In this document: positions 17,853 to 30,407 of the stretch, one piece after another
How positions within the stretch are numbered: position 1 is the first letter of the stretch
Layout of the letters: every line of letters begins with the position of its first letter
DNA from: Trissonchulus latispiculum
Taxonomy: Eukaryota > Nematoda > Enoplea > Enoplida > Ironidae
DNA length: 64,000 nt
Direction of reading: 5' to 3'
NCBI GenBank assembly: GCA_030248195.1
Contig: JASAND010024069.1
Span: 1 to 64,000 of the forward strand
The notes under the pieces: model-generated
Told to the model about the DNA's origin: nothing
What the model saw: only the letters and a program-made list of their open reading frames with translations
The model's database searches: none
Position numbers and translations under genes: made by a program

Positions 17853-18791
17853 CATAATGCATGCTTGAGGGATTCACTGAGCTAACCTTGCTCAACTGCC
17901 CGTGCCCAGTATAACTTTAACTCATTTTATCTTGCACACAACTTTTTAGACCCATGGTTCTATGAGAAAAGTTGCTCCTCGTTCCATTAGCTATCGATTG
18001 ATACCCAATTTGTCTATATTAGGAAAAATTTTAAAATTGGCATTTTTCACCTATAAAGATCAAAGGTGCCGATACAGTAGACACGTTCAATATTGACGCA
18101 TTTGTTTTGGCCACATTATGTGACAGACATGGATGTATTAATTAATCTGCCAAGTTTGTTGATTTTTTACCACATAATGAGTGAGAAACTATCAAAAGAA
18201 TGTGAAAATTATAAAAAATGGCCATTTTTAGCAAAATTCGCTGTTTTTGTGGCAAGTTTTTTGAGCTTACTGTAGATAATAGAAACATGCGAGTACTTTC
18301 ATAAGACGTGGTTTTATGCGTAAAGTGCAGCTATCTATTGGCCGTTTCTGTAGCTTTTGCCAATCGTTCAGGACAAGCGAAAGAGTACCGCAGGTCCTGT
18401 TTTTCATGGTCCAAAAATGGCCGATTTTCCAAAATTCTGAGTTTAAAAATTCGCCAAAAATCCAATTCTCAACAGAATCGCTTCAGAGAAGATAGCTGCA
18501 CTCTACAATATGTCCTTAATAGTTCTGAAAAGGTTTCAGAGCTTATACAGCTTATTCAGCTCTTATACAGCGAAAAATGTTTCTGCCACAAACTTTTTAG
18601 AGTAACTTTTTCATTTTCCTATGTTTAACACATGTCGAGGTCACCTTTGAGGGAATGTACAGAACGATAGAAGCAATATTTCGCAAAACGCCCTTGTCTT
18701 GTTTCGCGGACCCATGGGGACTACAAAATTTGTGAAAATGAGCAAAATCGGAGATGGTCGAAAAATCGGCAAAAAAGTGACCCCCCCTTAA

Positions 18792-18959
18792 GTTGTACAA
18801 CACACCTGCTGTTATCAGCAAAACTGCTAAGATCTTTCTTGTTTGGCTTGTGACCACATACAGCTAAACCTAGAAGAGAATCACTGATTGCGCTTACAGA
18901 GCGCAAACAGAATCAACGATGCTTGCGCTCAAATAGGTAGATGATTCTGGGCTGTACTG
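18792..18959 (-). repeat. Right TIR of the outer Tc1/mariner-like element
   Basis: Inverted match to 4346-4513 over 168 bp, with tip CTGTACTG next to TA. It directly follows the TTAA of the piggyBac-like element. Confidence 0.85.
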
Positions 18960-19318
18960 TACATATTGCAATGTATTCTATAGGAATATACTGTGAAATG
19001 TGTAGGTATGCACCGGGAAAAAATTTTGTAGGATATTGTGTATAATAGGAATTTTTCCCTTATTATTTCCAGACTAATATACATAATCTTTTTTATTAAA
19101 GTCAGCGAGAAAACTATTGACAATAATAAACTATTTTTGACTTCCGAGATTTGATGATTTTAAGACAGCAATTGTCGAAAGTTTGCAGCAGTTTGACTAT
19201 CGTCTAGACTGCTGCCAGGCCTTGTACACCGCTAATTATGATTCGATAATTGCCAGCATTGACTACTTGTACTTTCTTCGGATTGTGGAAAATTACAGCG
19301 TTTCAAGTGTGCTTTTAG

Positions 19319-19380
19319 AGAGATGACTATACCTGAGGAAACATACGTATGGGTCGGCTTAACGGATACTGCAGAAAACG
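19319..19380 (+). CDS. C-type lectin-like domain, second exon
   Basis: A 62-bp exon after a CTTTTAG acceptor and before a GTATGT donor. It encodes Glu-Met-Thr-Ile-Pro-Glu-Glu-Thr-Tyr-Val-Trp-Val-Gly-Leu-Thr-Asp, the beta-2 core strand (WxGL-type) of C-type lectin-like domains. The intron phase (2 at the start, 1 at the end) matches the donor phase of exon 1873-2035, so both belong to one gene whose intron was stretched to 17.3 kb by nested insertions. The following exons with the calcium-site (WND) strand and last Cys pair are not found before the Gypsy element. Confidence 0.7.
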
Positions 19381-19701
19381 GTATGTATAAAGATTGTGAG
19401 ACACTTCGCCACACTATTGTTCTCTGGGCACTTGCCCATAGACTTAAATGTTAGAAAAGGGTTTAACTCGAATTTTGAAAGAAGGGGAAATGGTTACAAA
19501 AATTGTAGTGTTTGTTAGCGCGTTGCGTTACAAAATATTTTATCTTATAGGGAGAAGATGTTTTGATTTAAAAAACAAAACGTTTTCAGACAAAACCGTA
19601 TAATTTTAAATGAAACTACCCAAAACTGGTACTTGTTACAGTTAACATTGCTTTAGAAGTTTTGAAAAATAAGACAAAACTTTATTGTTTTCCGAATTAT
19701 T
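19381..19701 (+). other. Lectin-gene intron, after exon 2
   Basis: Begins GTATGT. No further exon recognised before the Gypsy element B duplication GCAG (19702-19705). Confidence 0.5.
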
Positions 19702-19705
19702 GCAG

Positions 19706-20082
19706 TGTGTAATTCCTACCTCAGCTGCCTGGACCTGGGTAGAAATCTAGAGGTGGAGCGACTACAGGTTCCTAGACCGAGTCTATTCTATTAATTTACC
19801 TAAATTCTATCCGAACTCTACCAGTTACCTTCACTACCGGATCAGCAAATCTCCATAGGATAACCAACTATAAGTCGTTGTGGCGTAACAATAGACTTAA
19901 TGTAGAATAAACAATTAACCGACCGTCTCGTAACAAAATTGAACATCAACTGAACCATGGGATCAGATCTAAGCTGATCAATTTAGCTACAGACTAAAGA
20001 CTGTACACAAACAGCAGCCATTAATTTTAGTGTTTGTTTTTAAGATTAAGTTGCAACACTTGTTTTTAGTTGATTCTCAACA
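19706..20082 (-). repeat. 3' LTR of Gypsy B
   Basis: Begins (on -) TGTTGAGAATCAAC and ends TTACACA, so it has TG..CA ends. It follows a polypurine tract. About 377 bp. Confidence 0.75.
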
Positions 20083-23000
20083 TCCTCCCCAGGATAGAAA
20101 AATTTTAGCGCCTGCTAAAATACAAGATGGAAAGAAGATTGCTACCGTAATTCAATAGTTGAAAGTTAAAAAGAATTTCAAAGCTAAACGTAGATCTCAC
20201 ACAATTCCCATGAGACCAGTTATGAGGCACGAATCCTGGCACGTTTACCCATGGTTAAACCAAAGAAACTACAAGTAGAAATTAAGAAAATTAAGGTTAG
20301 AAATGGTAGCAAAAATGGAAGTCATAGACAGGCGAAGTATAGCGAAACATAGGGATAATAAAATAAACGAAAGTAGCCATAAGTAGTTGCAACTAATCTA
20401 AGTGTAACAAAAGTGAGACATCATAAATAGAAAAGAGAGGGTGGAAACGACCCACATAAAAAAGGTAATATACCCAAAATGCCACTATTGATAGAAAACC
20501 AGACAAAATAGAAGTACAACAATCATTCATACATTCATACAAATCAAACACACATATCAATTTATAGAAAACAAACAATACAATACAAAAATTTCAACTA
20601 TCAATACTGTACAAAACTACACGCAAACTAGCTAAACTATACAAAGTTACAAAATTCTAGCTAACAAAATACAAAGAAAACACACAGAAAACTCAGTTGA
20701 TTAGATAGGTTAATTTTTACATCCTATATCAAACTACTATTCAAAAGTCAAAAGCTAACCTAACTAACCACATTCAATATCCTAACTAAACTATACAACA
20801 AAAGTTATCCTATACCCGACAAAACATGGAATCAATACACATAAAATAAGGTTAAGATTATTGCAAACAAAGAAAATTTTTCATCTAATAAGAATGTTTT
20901 GAACCTAAAGTTTTAAAGATCTAGCGCACGGACCTTCCTCCGCCGCATAAAAAATATAAAGATCACCTGTACTTTCCAAGAAAACAAGAAAAAATACGTA
21001 TACATAAATAGCTACCAAAATTAAAGCACATGGGGTTACATAACTAGACGAATCAAAATTTACGGACGAATCATACAGCAAAGAATATGGAAAAAAGAAC
21101 TGTACATGGCATAGGAATAAAGCACAACATTATGACTGTAAATAATGGCAAAGTTATAAGGCAAAGTACCAGCAAAAATGAAGGCAAAATGATTAGAAAT
21201 TAACAAAAACAAACAAGATGTATGCATATATATATACTAAGCAACAAAATTAAAGTCTAGAATGTCCATAAATTTAGATCGTTGTAGTAGTTGTTGTTGT
21301 AGTTTTATAGTTAAATTTAGGGTGATGGGCTTCTGGTTTCACCGTAGGATGAGTTTAAACCCGTATGAACTCTACTTCAGGATCGGAGCTGTATCTGCAG
21401 AAGACATCGAATTTAAAGTTTCGATGGGAGTCGTTATATCCGTCGTTGTAGTCGAGTAAACACATATACATTTTCCATATAATTGCCATACAGAGCCGAC
21501 AATGCAATTAAAAGATAGAAAAGAGAAATATAATCTGGAAGCGAAAGTTAAAGAAGAAGTGCTCTAGAAAGAGGAATCCGTGAGAGGATAAATAAAAATA
21601 AAGTAAAATGTCATTTGAAACAGATTAACTAGTAATTCACTCAGAATAGACGAAGATTACTGCTATAGAACATTTTAATGGAAGACCCTTAAAGCTCCGA
21701 GCTGGGCTTAGTCAAGAAAAACACGATTATCACAGAAAACAACAACATACAAGTAAACATATATACATTATGAAGACAAAAATTAACCATTGAAGGAAAC
21801 CATAATGATTAAACAACCGTACGTAGACAATCACAACAATAAGTAAACAATATAAGTAACAAAAAAACAAATTAAGAACGCAAGTATTTTTGGGTTTTTC
21901 AGAATATTGCTTTTTAGGATTTTCCGAATATGCATAACAAACTTCAAACACAAAACTGAACTGCAAATTATCAAATCAACGAACAATTCTGTACACGTTT
22001 ACATGACTACAAGAAAAAACTAACTATAGCTACACAGACTAATATATATATATACCGACTGATCATCTATCATACAAAACTATATACTACTAACGTATGT
22101 GATCACAAAAACAAATACTAATACTGCGCATATAGATTGCGTTTAGATGTCCGTATGTAAACTCAGTATTCCAATTTTTACGCTCGTTAAATCCGTCGCA
22201 ATCAAAGAATCGCCAAAAAAATTTCAAAATACGTCTACCGTCTATACTGCTATCGTCATGATGGTTTTAAATCCGTAAATCCGTAAACTACATTATGCCT
22301 CAAAAAAGGTCACTATATGCTATAATCGGTAAATATTAAACCAAATCCTTTTACAACTCCGTTTTACAAACTTGAACGTAATGTTTACACTTCTTTGCAC
22401 GCAACTGGTTCAACTCGTCTATGAAAATGTAAAAAAATTAGTATTAGAATTTGATTTGGATGAGTCACGGTTTAAACTAGAAAGCGAGCCAGAAAGTTCG
22501 CACTCAGCCAAACCAATGACCCTATTGCGTAGATTGTCCAGAAAGACAACTCAAAACCAACGTAGGTAGGAATGTTAAAAACCGACAAAGACATGGCAAA
22601 GAGAAAAATTACTAGACTAAAGATGGAATTAAACCCTTTTGTGCATAATATTCAGGTGGTGAGGGTTTTTGTGTTACACTTCTGTCCAGAAAGGGTAATT
22701 CGTCAGTAGGTTTCGCAAAAGGTGGAATTGAAGTTTCCGGCCACATTGAAAGTTGACAATTAGTTTTCATCAGAAGAAGTTTTCACACTTTTAAAGATGG
22801 AATGACCGTTGTCGTATGGCTCACAGACGATCCAGAAAGATCGCTCGCAGTCATATCAGCAGTGACGTTTTGAGATGGCAGGGCCACGGTTGCATTGCTC
22901 ACAGACGATCCAAAAAGGTCGCTCGCAGACATATCAACAGGGCCTACCTGAGATGATTGGATTAGGTTGTCCTGAAAAGCTACCTTCCAATCATTGATCG

Positions 23001-23384
23001 TTCGGTGGCAAGTTTGCTATTGCTGGTGCCGTCTACGACGTCGCGCTTCTCGCTGTCGATCTGTCGATTTTTCATTTGGGTTGGTCCGGAGTTTCCTGTT
23101 CCTTGGAGTCCGAAACCATTTCATGCTGGCGTTTCATAGCTGAGGCTTTGAGACCACTGACCAAAGAAGGCCAGAAACCAATACAAAATTAGGACTAAAT
23201 AGAAAACAAAACAAGTGACATAAACAATTTCTTAAAACTGAAGGAAAAGAGGTTAGGTAAAAAGAGGAGAAAAATTTAAATCACCAAATACCAGGAAAAC
23301 TTTTACGAAACATTGAAAAGAGAAAGGGTCTAGAAATTTGAACTTTCAAGAGAAAAACCCGTTGAAAAGGTGACGACATTGCTC
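20083..23384. other. Long 3' region of Gypsy B without ORFs
   Basis: AT-rich, rich in ACAAA/TACAAA on the + strand. I see no env-like gene. Two direct copies of a CTCACAGACGATCC-containing block (about 22820 and 22898, spacing about 78 bp) mark a short tandem duplication. Confidence 0.5.
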
Positions 23385-24068
23385 TCAGTTGCACAGTAAT
23401 AGTGCTGGGTAGATTATTAAGAGTGTATTAATAGTGTGCAAAAAGGAATTTCCTAAAGGTGCTACTGGTGCTTCAGTGCCAGGTAATGTTGCTACGATTA
23501 CATACTCTACACTAGCAGTTTCATCTCGTTCTTGTATATTGGTCACGTCAGTATCATTTGTTTCTTGGTCTTCCAATTCATTTGTATCAGCTTGTACTTG
23601 TTCTTCTAATTCACCAATGCTATTTCCTTGCTTTTCCACTACAGCGGGCGAAGCGTCTTCCTCAGGCTTTTCAAATTCTAAATCTTGAAATTGTTCTACT
23701 GTATCGTCAATATATTCTGGATGGACATCCGGTAACTTCTTTAGTCGATTTACATGAATTGGTTTACTAATCTTTCCTGTCGGTAGGCATCTTAACCCAA
23801 CATTCTGTTCTGAAATCCGTTCCACAATGCGAAATGGTCCGTCATATTTTGGAGCTAATTTAGCCATATGTCCTTGTGGTACAGGTACTTGTGAAATATT
23901 TCGCATAACTAGCTGTCCTACTTCAAAATGCTTTATACGTACTTTCGGATCGTACCTTTGCTTAACTAGCTCACTTTTATCCTTAATTAACCCAGCTGTT
24001 AATTCCCTATTTTCCGTTAATTGCCGCATAGCTGGCGTTTTGTACGCATTTAAAGCACACCTTGGCAA
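23385..24068 (-). pseudogene. Gypsy B integrase C-terminal part
   Basis: Encodes the end of a Gypsy integrase: a Leu-Asn-Ala-Tyr-Lys-Thr helix, a Lys/Arg-rich linker, then the GPY/F-like strand (Val-Gly-Gln-Leu-Val-Met, Leu-Ala-Pro-Lys-Tyr-Asp-Gly-Pro-Phe-Arg-Ile) and His-Val-Asn-Arg-Leu-Lys-Lys. An acidic Glu/Asp-rich tail and a hydrophobic C-terminus follow. It is detached from the catalytic core by an insert starting at about 24070. Confidence 0.75.
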
Positions 24069-24069
24069 T

Positions 24070-25370
24070 GGGGGGTGGACGGGGGGTGGCCACCCCAGGT
24101 CTCACATACGCACCGAAATGATACCTATATGATTTCTTGGAAGAATTGACGCACCAAACTGATACGTATATGATTTTATAAAGATTTGGACTCGAAGCCA
24201 AATTTGACTTATTTGTTTGTTTGTTTGTTTGTTTGTTTGTTTGTTTTTCCACAAATTAGATTCTTCATCTCCACACAGTTTTGACTTGCCTGCACACCAA
24301 ATTTGTTGGCATGCAAGCACGCACCTGATTTGACCTATCTACACACTGAAATACACACACTGACACACTGAATTCGGCTTACCAATGCACCGGATTCGGC
24401 CTCTGACGCACCGAATTTGGCTTACCGACGCACCGGATTTGACTTGCCGGCGCACCGAATTCTGCCTCTGACGCACCGAATTTGACTTGCCGGCGCACTG
24501 GATTCGGCCTCTGACGCACCGAGTTTGACTTGCCGACGCACCGAATTTTGCTTTCCGACGCAGCGGATTCGTTCTCTGACGCACCGAATTTGACTTGCCA
24601 ACGCACCAAATTTTGCTTACCGACGCACCGAATTTTGCTCACCGACGCACCGGATTTGTTCTCTGACGCATCGAATTTGACTTGCCCACGTACCGTATTT
24701 TTACGTCAGAGGGTGCGTCACGTAGCAATTGTTCTTCGTTTCAAAAATCGCCCTGATGCAAGCCTGATACAGTTTGATTTAACCTTCAACAAAAAGAAAC
24801 ATTGTGCAAAAGTTGCTGGAAAACTTGTTTCAAAAGCGATCTTTTTAAAAATGAGGCTACGCTTCCAAACCCCACCCGTCTCATTCTTACTCATTGATGA
24901 CTGCTACGATACCTGAAAAACTAATATTTTACAAGAGTAAAGGCAGATGTAGCAGGAGGCTAGTCTTGCAGATTTAGCCATTGAAAAAATATACCATATT
25001 CGCTATAAGCAAATATAATGAGCGAATAAGCGAATATAATGAGCGAATAAGCGAATAATGTTACAACAACTGGCCATACTTTATCTCATGAATTGATCGC
25101 GGAAATGCTCTAAATTAATTCCCGGGAGTAGTCTCAACTGCAAAAAGTCTTCAACTTCTGGGGGGCACTGCCCCCCCCAGACCCCCCGTAGTTCCCTTCG
25201 TGAATTTAATGTTTAGTTTTCATAACCTTAGGTTAAATAATTGAATAATTAGAGCTTTCTGTAAATAGACAATCGACTATCCACAGTGTTATTTTTTTCA
25301 AATAAAAGCTTGTGGTCTGAAATTACGCACCAAAACATAAAGTACCCGTTTCGAGGAAAACGCACCGGAT
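24070..25370. repeat. Insert with 22-bp minisatellite inside Gypsy B integrase
   Basis: Bounded by inverted GGGGGGTGG (24070-24078) and CCACCCCCC (about 25373-25381). Inside are a (TTTG)n run at about 24206-24246 and some 14 units of a 21-22-bp repeat GACGCACCGAATTTGACTTGCC at about 24350-24700. The ACGCACCG word also appears at both edges (24113; 25351), so the array unit may come from the element's own subterminal sequence. A TSD is not resolved. Confidence 0.6.
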
Positions 25371-25381
25371 TTCCACCCCCC

Positions 25382-26590
25382 GTCCGAGAAAAAGTCTGCC
25401 CAGGTATGATTTAAAGAAGTCACCGGTTTATCGAGTTTATGAAAAAGTAAATCTTCAGGAACAGTACAATCACGACCAAAAAGTAGAAAATATGGAGTAT
25501 CTTGTATCGTCGAATGAAAAGATGTTCGATAAGCGATAATTTCACGTATAGTACCGTTAACCCGTTCTACAAGTCCGTTAGATTGTGGATGATATGCCGT
25601 CGTACGTAACTTAGTAGTTCCTAGCAACTTAAAGAATGTATTTGTCACTTCGGATTGAAAATTAGGTCCTTGAAATTGTTACTACTTCCTTAGGTACACC
25701 ATAGCGTAAGACAAACTCGTATAAAAGCGTACGTATTAGCGTTTCTGACTTTTCGTTCCTTAGAGGACAAGCTTCGGCCCAACGCGTCAATTGATCTATC
25801 AAAACAAGAACACAAACCTTTTGATTCTTACTAGTAGGAAAATGACAAACGTCTAGATAAATCCTTCCAAATGGCTTAGTTATATTTGGATACGGCTTCA
25901 TAGAAGCCTGTGGATTTCTTGGACCAATCGTAAATTTGTTGCACACTATACAATTACGTACGTATCTAGTCACGTCTGTTGATAAAGTTGGCCAATAATA
26001 ATTTGTAGCTATCTTATAAATGGTTTACGGTACGCCTAAGTGTCCTCCAGTATCCGGTGCACTATGATATTGATACAGTATGTAATTTTGATACTTCTGA
26101 GGGACACAGGTACTTCTAGGTAACGCATATTGTCTACATCCATTCGCGTCTATGTGATGTCTGTACAAAATCCTGTTTTCAAGCACGAAATCATCTTCGG
26201 GACGAATTAAACACCAAACGTTTTCATCAGTTGTTAAACGTGCCGTTTCTATATAGCCTTTTAAAGGACCAAATTCAGGATCTTCATTCAAAGCTTGAAT
26301 CCAACTATCATCAGAGAATTTTTCAATAGAAAATACAGGTGGATACATGTCTTCGGTTACGTAAAACTCCTTTCATTTTCAGATGTAGCTTCAGTATTGT
26401 TGTTTTGCGTACGTACTTGCTGCAATCGTGAATCCGCCGTCGCAATATCAGCCAAAAAGTTGTCCTTGGACTTAAAATTACGCGAAAGAGCGTCTGCTAC
26501 TGGATTATCAACACCTCTACGATGTAACGCTGTAAATTTGTACTCTTGCAGTGCTATATGGCACTGAGCTAATCTGCTGTTACCTTGTCA
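25382..26590 (-). pseudogene. Gypsy B integrase N-terminal zinc domain and catalytic core
   Basis: Four broken frames in order. The end of RNase H and linker (Asp-Ala-Leu-Ser-Arg near 26500) comes first. The H2C2 finger starts at His-Ser-Ala-Pro-Asp-Thr-Gly-Gly-His near 26050 and continues with Cys-Ile-Val-Cys. The DDE core has Tyr-Leu-Asp-Val-Cys-His-Phe-Pro, and His-Pro-Gln-Ser-Asn-Gly-Leu-Val-Glu-Arg lies at about 25570. Frame changes fall near 26025, 25970 and 25650. The core ends in Thr-Trp-Ala-Asp-Phe-Phe, where the minisatellite insert breaks it. Confidence 0.8.
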
Positions 26591-26664
26591 TTTTTGACAA
26601 GTGAAGATGTACTTAAGAGCCTCGTTATCGGTATACAGAGTAAATTGTCGGTGACGTAGGTAAT
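26591..26664 (-). pseudogene. Gypsy B RNase H fragment, distal half
   Basis: Encodes Thr-Leu-Tyr-Thr-Asp-Asn-Glu-Ala-Leu-Lys, the RNase H strand with the catalytic Asp. The proximal half continues at 30562 after the Gypsy A insertion. The last 34 bp (26631-26664) are repeated at 30528-30561. Confidence 0.75.
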
Positions 26665-26881
26665 TGTGAGGTCCACAGCAATAGAATCGATGAGGTGGTG
26701 ATGAAATTGAAATAACAAATTCTTTAATTAAAGGCCAGCACATATGTAGTCAATTCCATACACATCTGAGTTGTCACGCATATTACAGTCACGGATCAAA
26801 TCTAGCCAAAAACGAAAGCCTGTATTTTTAAGAGAAGCCTTTACCAATATAAAAACTGAGTACTTTCTTACGTCTCTTACA
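26665..26881 (-). repeat. 3' LTR of Gypsy A
   Basis: On the - strand begins TGTAAGAGACG and ends CCTCACA. It is preceded by a purine tract AAAGGGGGGAGGAAT (26882-26896). About 217 bp. Confidence 0.75.
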
Positions 26882-26896
26882 ATTCCTCCCCCCTTT

Positions 26897-27536
26897 GTTG
26901 AAAAGCTGAAATACAGACAGAGTACATAATGTAAACAAGTAGCAGACGAGCACTTTCATTTAAAGTTTGCATACTAGCGTTAGCCTTACCAGAGGGAAAC
27001 CGCGGGGTCAAGTAAAACAGAATTCGCTGCCTATTTGCAATACTCATAATAATGTACACTGCATTACGTTTGCTAATATATTAAATAAATAAAGTAAATA
27101 AGAATAAATAAAATGTATGGGTAAATAAGAATAAATAAAATGTATGGGAGTAATACAGCTAGAGGAACCGCCCAAATAAAACTAAAAAATGTAGGGAATT
27201 GAAAACTAGAGCTTTCACAGAGCCTTCCGACTTGCGATGTTGAGCAATAGCCGTGCCAGCAGGAATTTGAACTGTTTGCCTTTCGTGAAGCCAGGACGCC
27301 TCGGCAACCAGGAAAAATTCTTTTACCAGCACAAGCTCTTCATCCAAGCTAAAGTCAAGAAACCGTTGGCTCTGTATAACGTTACGAGACGAGTCTCTTA
27401 AACTTACACAGACAGTGCCTACCCCAAAAAAACTAAATACATCTTACTCGTAACGCTAGCAAAATTCCACCTACACTTTGCTGCTTTTTAAAGAGGCCAG
27501 GACGCCTCGCAGTCGCAGGTGGGATTTTGCTTTTAC
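26897..27536. other. Untranslated 3' region of Gypsy A
   Basis: No supported ORF. A 30-bp direct repeat rich in AATAAGAATAAATAAAATGTATGGG lies at about 27098-27148. Confidence 0.5.
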
Positions 27537-30407
27537 TTAATACCTACATTCCAGAGACTTCACATTATTGGAGTGGCAAAGTAGTTCTTCCCCGGTGTCT
27601 CTGTTCCACACCCTATAGTTCACTGGAGATGTTTGCTCAAGTATTTCGCAGTTACCCATCCACTTTGGACCAAATCTTGGTTTCGGTAGTTTCCGCACCA
27701 ACACCTGATCTCCAGCCCGAAAAGCCGGAAATCGCTTCCTCGCTGAATTGTAATAGCGCTGCTGAGAACGTTGGGCTCCCTCCAAATGTTTACTGGCCTC
27801 GGAATGCATCGATTGAAGAACCCTACTAAGTTGGCGCGCATAGCTTGTCGTGGTACAATTCTCAGTGGCCAAAGTGTCGTTAAAATCTGCGACATCCAAG
27901 GGTAAACGTGGCGTCCTTCCGTAAACAAGTTCGAAAGGAGTGAATCCAGTTGATGCGTTTACCGAAGTACGCATGGCGAACATTGCGTAAGGCAGATACT
28001 CATCCCAATTGGTAAATTTTCGGTTGACATAACTTGATAGTATGCCCTTTAAGGTACGCACGGTCCTCTCGGCTAAGCCATTGCCTTGGGGATGGTATGC
28101 TGTAGTTTCTACCTTCTTGCAGGATAACAGAACAGCCGTCTGTTTAATGACTCGAGAAGTAAAACTTTTCCCTCGATCTGAAAGAATAACCTCAGGGCAG
28201 CCAAACCGTGCTACTACCTCTTCAACTAGCAACCGGGCTACTTCCCTGGCATCCATAGTCTTCGTCGGGAAAGCTTCGGTCCATTTTGAAAAAATATCAA
28301 CGACTACCAATATAAACTTAAAACCCCTTCGGGTCCTACGCAATGGACCAACGAAATCTATGGCCAGCTTTTGGAACGGCGCAGTGGCAGATATGCTTAA
28401 AAGAGGGGCCTGAACACACGTGCCTTCTTTGAACAGCTGGCACGTAGGACACGAACGACACCATTGTCTGATTCTTTTGTGCATACCTGGCCAATAATAG
28501 CGCTGGCAAAGTTTAGCCGACGTCTTACGAGTACCAAGATGACCTGATGTTGGATGATCGTGAGCTTGACGCAAAACATCTTCCTGTAGACTTGCAGGAA
28601 CTACTACTCGGTCCTGACGTGAACGCCCCGCACTTCGAAAGAGGATGCCATCCTTTACGAAGAAAGCAAGACGCCGCCTGCCGTCTGTGTTAAGTTCGGC
28701 AGTTGTAGCTATGCAGAAGGGGTCGTTTCGTTGAGCCTCTTTTAGATTTAGCAAACTCACAACTGTTACCGGACTGTTATCATTAGATTCATCATGAACT
28801 AGCATTCTCGACAGTGCGTCTGCATTACCGTTTGCACTTCCAGATCGATGCTGAATGCTCATGAAGCCATCATACTCCCGCAACTGCATAGACCAATTAA
28901 TAAGCTTCCTCGAAGGGCTCTTCAACGATCTCAGCCAGCACAAGGGATTATGATCCGTTTGCACGGTGAAGCTTCGGCCGTAAATGTAAGGACGGAATTT
29001 TTCTAATGCCCAAACCACGGCTAACGCCTCTCTTTCTATGGTTGACAGCTTCGATTCCGTGGACGACAATGTTCGACTTGCATAATACACGGGCCTATCA
29101 TCCCCATTCTTGTCCGTTCGGGACAATACAGCGCCTATACCCGCGCCGCTAGCGTCAGTCTGTACAACAAAATCCTTCGAAAAGTTCGGCAACAGCAAAA
29201 TCGGAGAATTAATCAATTGAGATTTGGCTGTATCGAAAGCTATTTGGCAGCCCTCGTCCCATACGAAAGGAACGTCTTTCTTAAGGAGATTATTCAGTGG
29301 GCTTACCAAGGAGGATAGGTTGGGCACAAATTTTCGATAGTACGAGACAAGGCCGAGAAAACTTTTCAGGTCCGACACAGACTGCGGAATCGGACAGTCT
29401 CGAACTGCTCTGACTTTTTCCGGATCAGCCTTCCGGATCACATACTATATGGCCTAGAAAGGGAACTTCGGCCCTGCCAAAATGGCACTTTTTCCCTTTC
29501 AACTTCAATCCAGCATGCTCTAATCGTTCAAAAATTAAACTTAAGTGTTCGCAATGCTCTTCCCATGTCTTGGAGAACACTATTATGTCATCTATGTACA
29601 CTAAACAGAATTTTCCTAAATACTGGGTAAGGACTGTTTCCATTAGACGCTGAAATGTAGCAGGTGCATTAGTGAGGCCAAAGGGCATAACCTTAAATTC
29701 GTAAAGACCACTCTTAGTTACAAACGCGGTTTGTCTCTATCCTCGGGTGCCATCTCTATTTGCCAGTATCCGCTACTTAAGTCCATTGTAGAGAAATGTC
29801 GAGCCCCTCCCATGGTGTCTAAGCATTCGTCGACTCGTGGAATTGGGTATGTGTCCTTTCTGGTAACCAGATTAACTTTACGAAAATCAATGCAAAACCT
29901 GTCTGATCCGTCCTTCTTCTTAACTATAACAATAGGGGAAGACCGTGGTGAGTTAGAATGCTGCACTATTCCTCTGTCCAGCATATCCTCAGCATTTTCC
30001 TGTTGGACATAAGGCAAACGGCGGTACCTTTGCTTAATAGGAGGATAACCTTGCGTATCTATCTTATGCTGAACTATGCTGGTTTTCCCAATATCTGAGT
30101 CCGAAGTAGAAAATATGTGAGAATATCGACGAAGAATTGTTTTCAAGCTTTGCAATTGTGCCTGCGATAGGCATGTCAAATCTTCGTCAATACGGACTCC
30201 AGTTGGCACGTTTTCTGAGTCCGTGGCAGTCTCCACAGCAGCACATGGTGATGTCCATTTTGCACACGGACTGTTACCACTAATAGCTTCGAGTTTTAGA
30301 GAGGCAACTGACACAATGTCATCAAGTAGTCTACCTAATAGCGTACCTCTCGAAATTTTAAGGGGCACGTTATTCACGTTATGAATCAACACCGGGACAT
30401 ATTTCAT
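27537..30407 (-). pseudogene. Gypsy A pol (RT, RNase H, integrase), two frameshifts
   Basis: The N-terminal part (30407-29718) is the protease-RT linker and RT fingers/palm (Ile-Val-Lys-Lys-Lys-Asp-Gly, Met-Asp-Leu-Ser-Ser-Gly-Tyr). After a frameshift near 29700 comes the Leu-Thr-Asn-Ala-Pro-Ala-Thr-Phe-Gln thumb side and the catalytic Tyr-Ile-Asp-Asp. After another near 29440 an intact 634-codon frame gives the RT connection, RNase H (Gln-Thr-Asp-Ala-Ser-Gly, Glu-Arg-Glu-Ala-Leu-Ala), the H2C2 finger, the DDE core (Ala-Ile-Asp-Phe-Val-Gly-Pro; Leu-Ser-Asp-Arg-Gly; Ala-Glu-Arg-Thr) and a C-terminal GPY-like strand. The enzymes copy and insert the element; the two breaks prevent a full polyprotein. 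Confidence 0.9.

Larger units (their letters stand above)
5964..18787. mobile_element. piggyBac-like nonautonomous element, family 1, split by Polinton 1
   Basis: The ends are GGGGGAGGGGTCACT (left) and AGTGACCCCCCC (right), each next to TTAA (5960-5963; 18788-18791), the target and duplication of piggyBac transposons. Segments 5964-6261 and 17859-18787 together match the second copy at 54814-56034 end to end. That copy has an uninterrupted site (CATAGT) exactly where Polinton 1 sits here. No transposase ORF is present; short ORFs at 18093-18628 are not supported as genes. Confidence 0.85.
4346..18959. mobile_element. Tc1/mariner-like TIR element, outer layer of the nest
   Basis: Inverted repeats of 168 bp, with only scattered mismatches, lie at 4346-4513 and 18792-18959. 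The tips read CAGTACAG and are flanked by TA (4344-4345 and 18960-18961), as expected for Tc1/mariner-type insertion. A 6-bp duplication GCATAT/ACATAT with one mismatch is an alternative reading. Without the younger insert at TTAA 5960-5963 / 18788-18791 the element is about 1.8 kb. It may contribute the exon-like sequence at 5010-5543; I see no transposase. It lies in the intron between two lectin exons. Confidence 0.75.

Noticed and set aside
5964..18787. Treating the outer inverted repeats (4346/18959) as the Polinton TIRs
   Set aside because: A closer pair of inverted repeats starting with AG, with a perfect CATAAT duplication and an empty-site homologue, defines the Polinton at 6262-17852.
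24339..24916. ORFs through the 22-bp minisatellite
   Set aside because: Translation of a tandem repeat; composition follows the unit, with no independent support.
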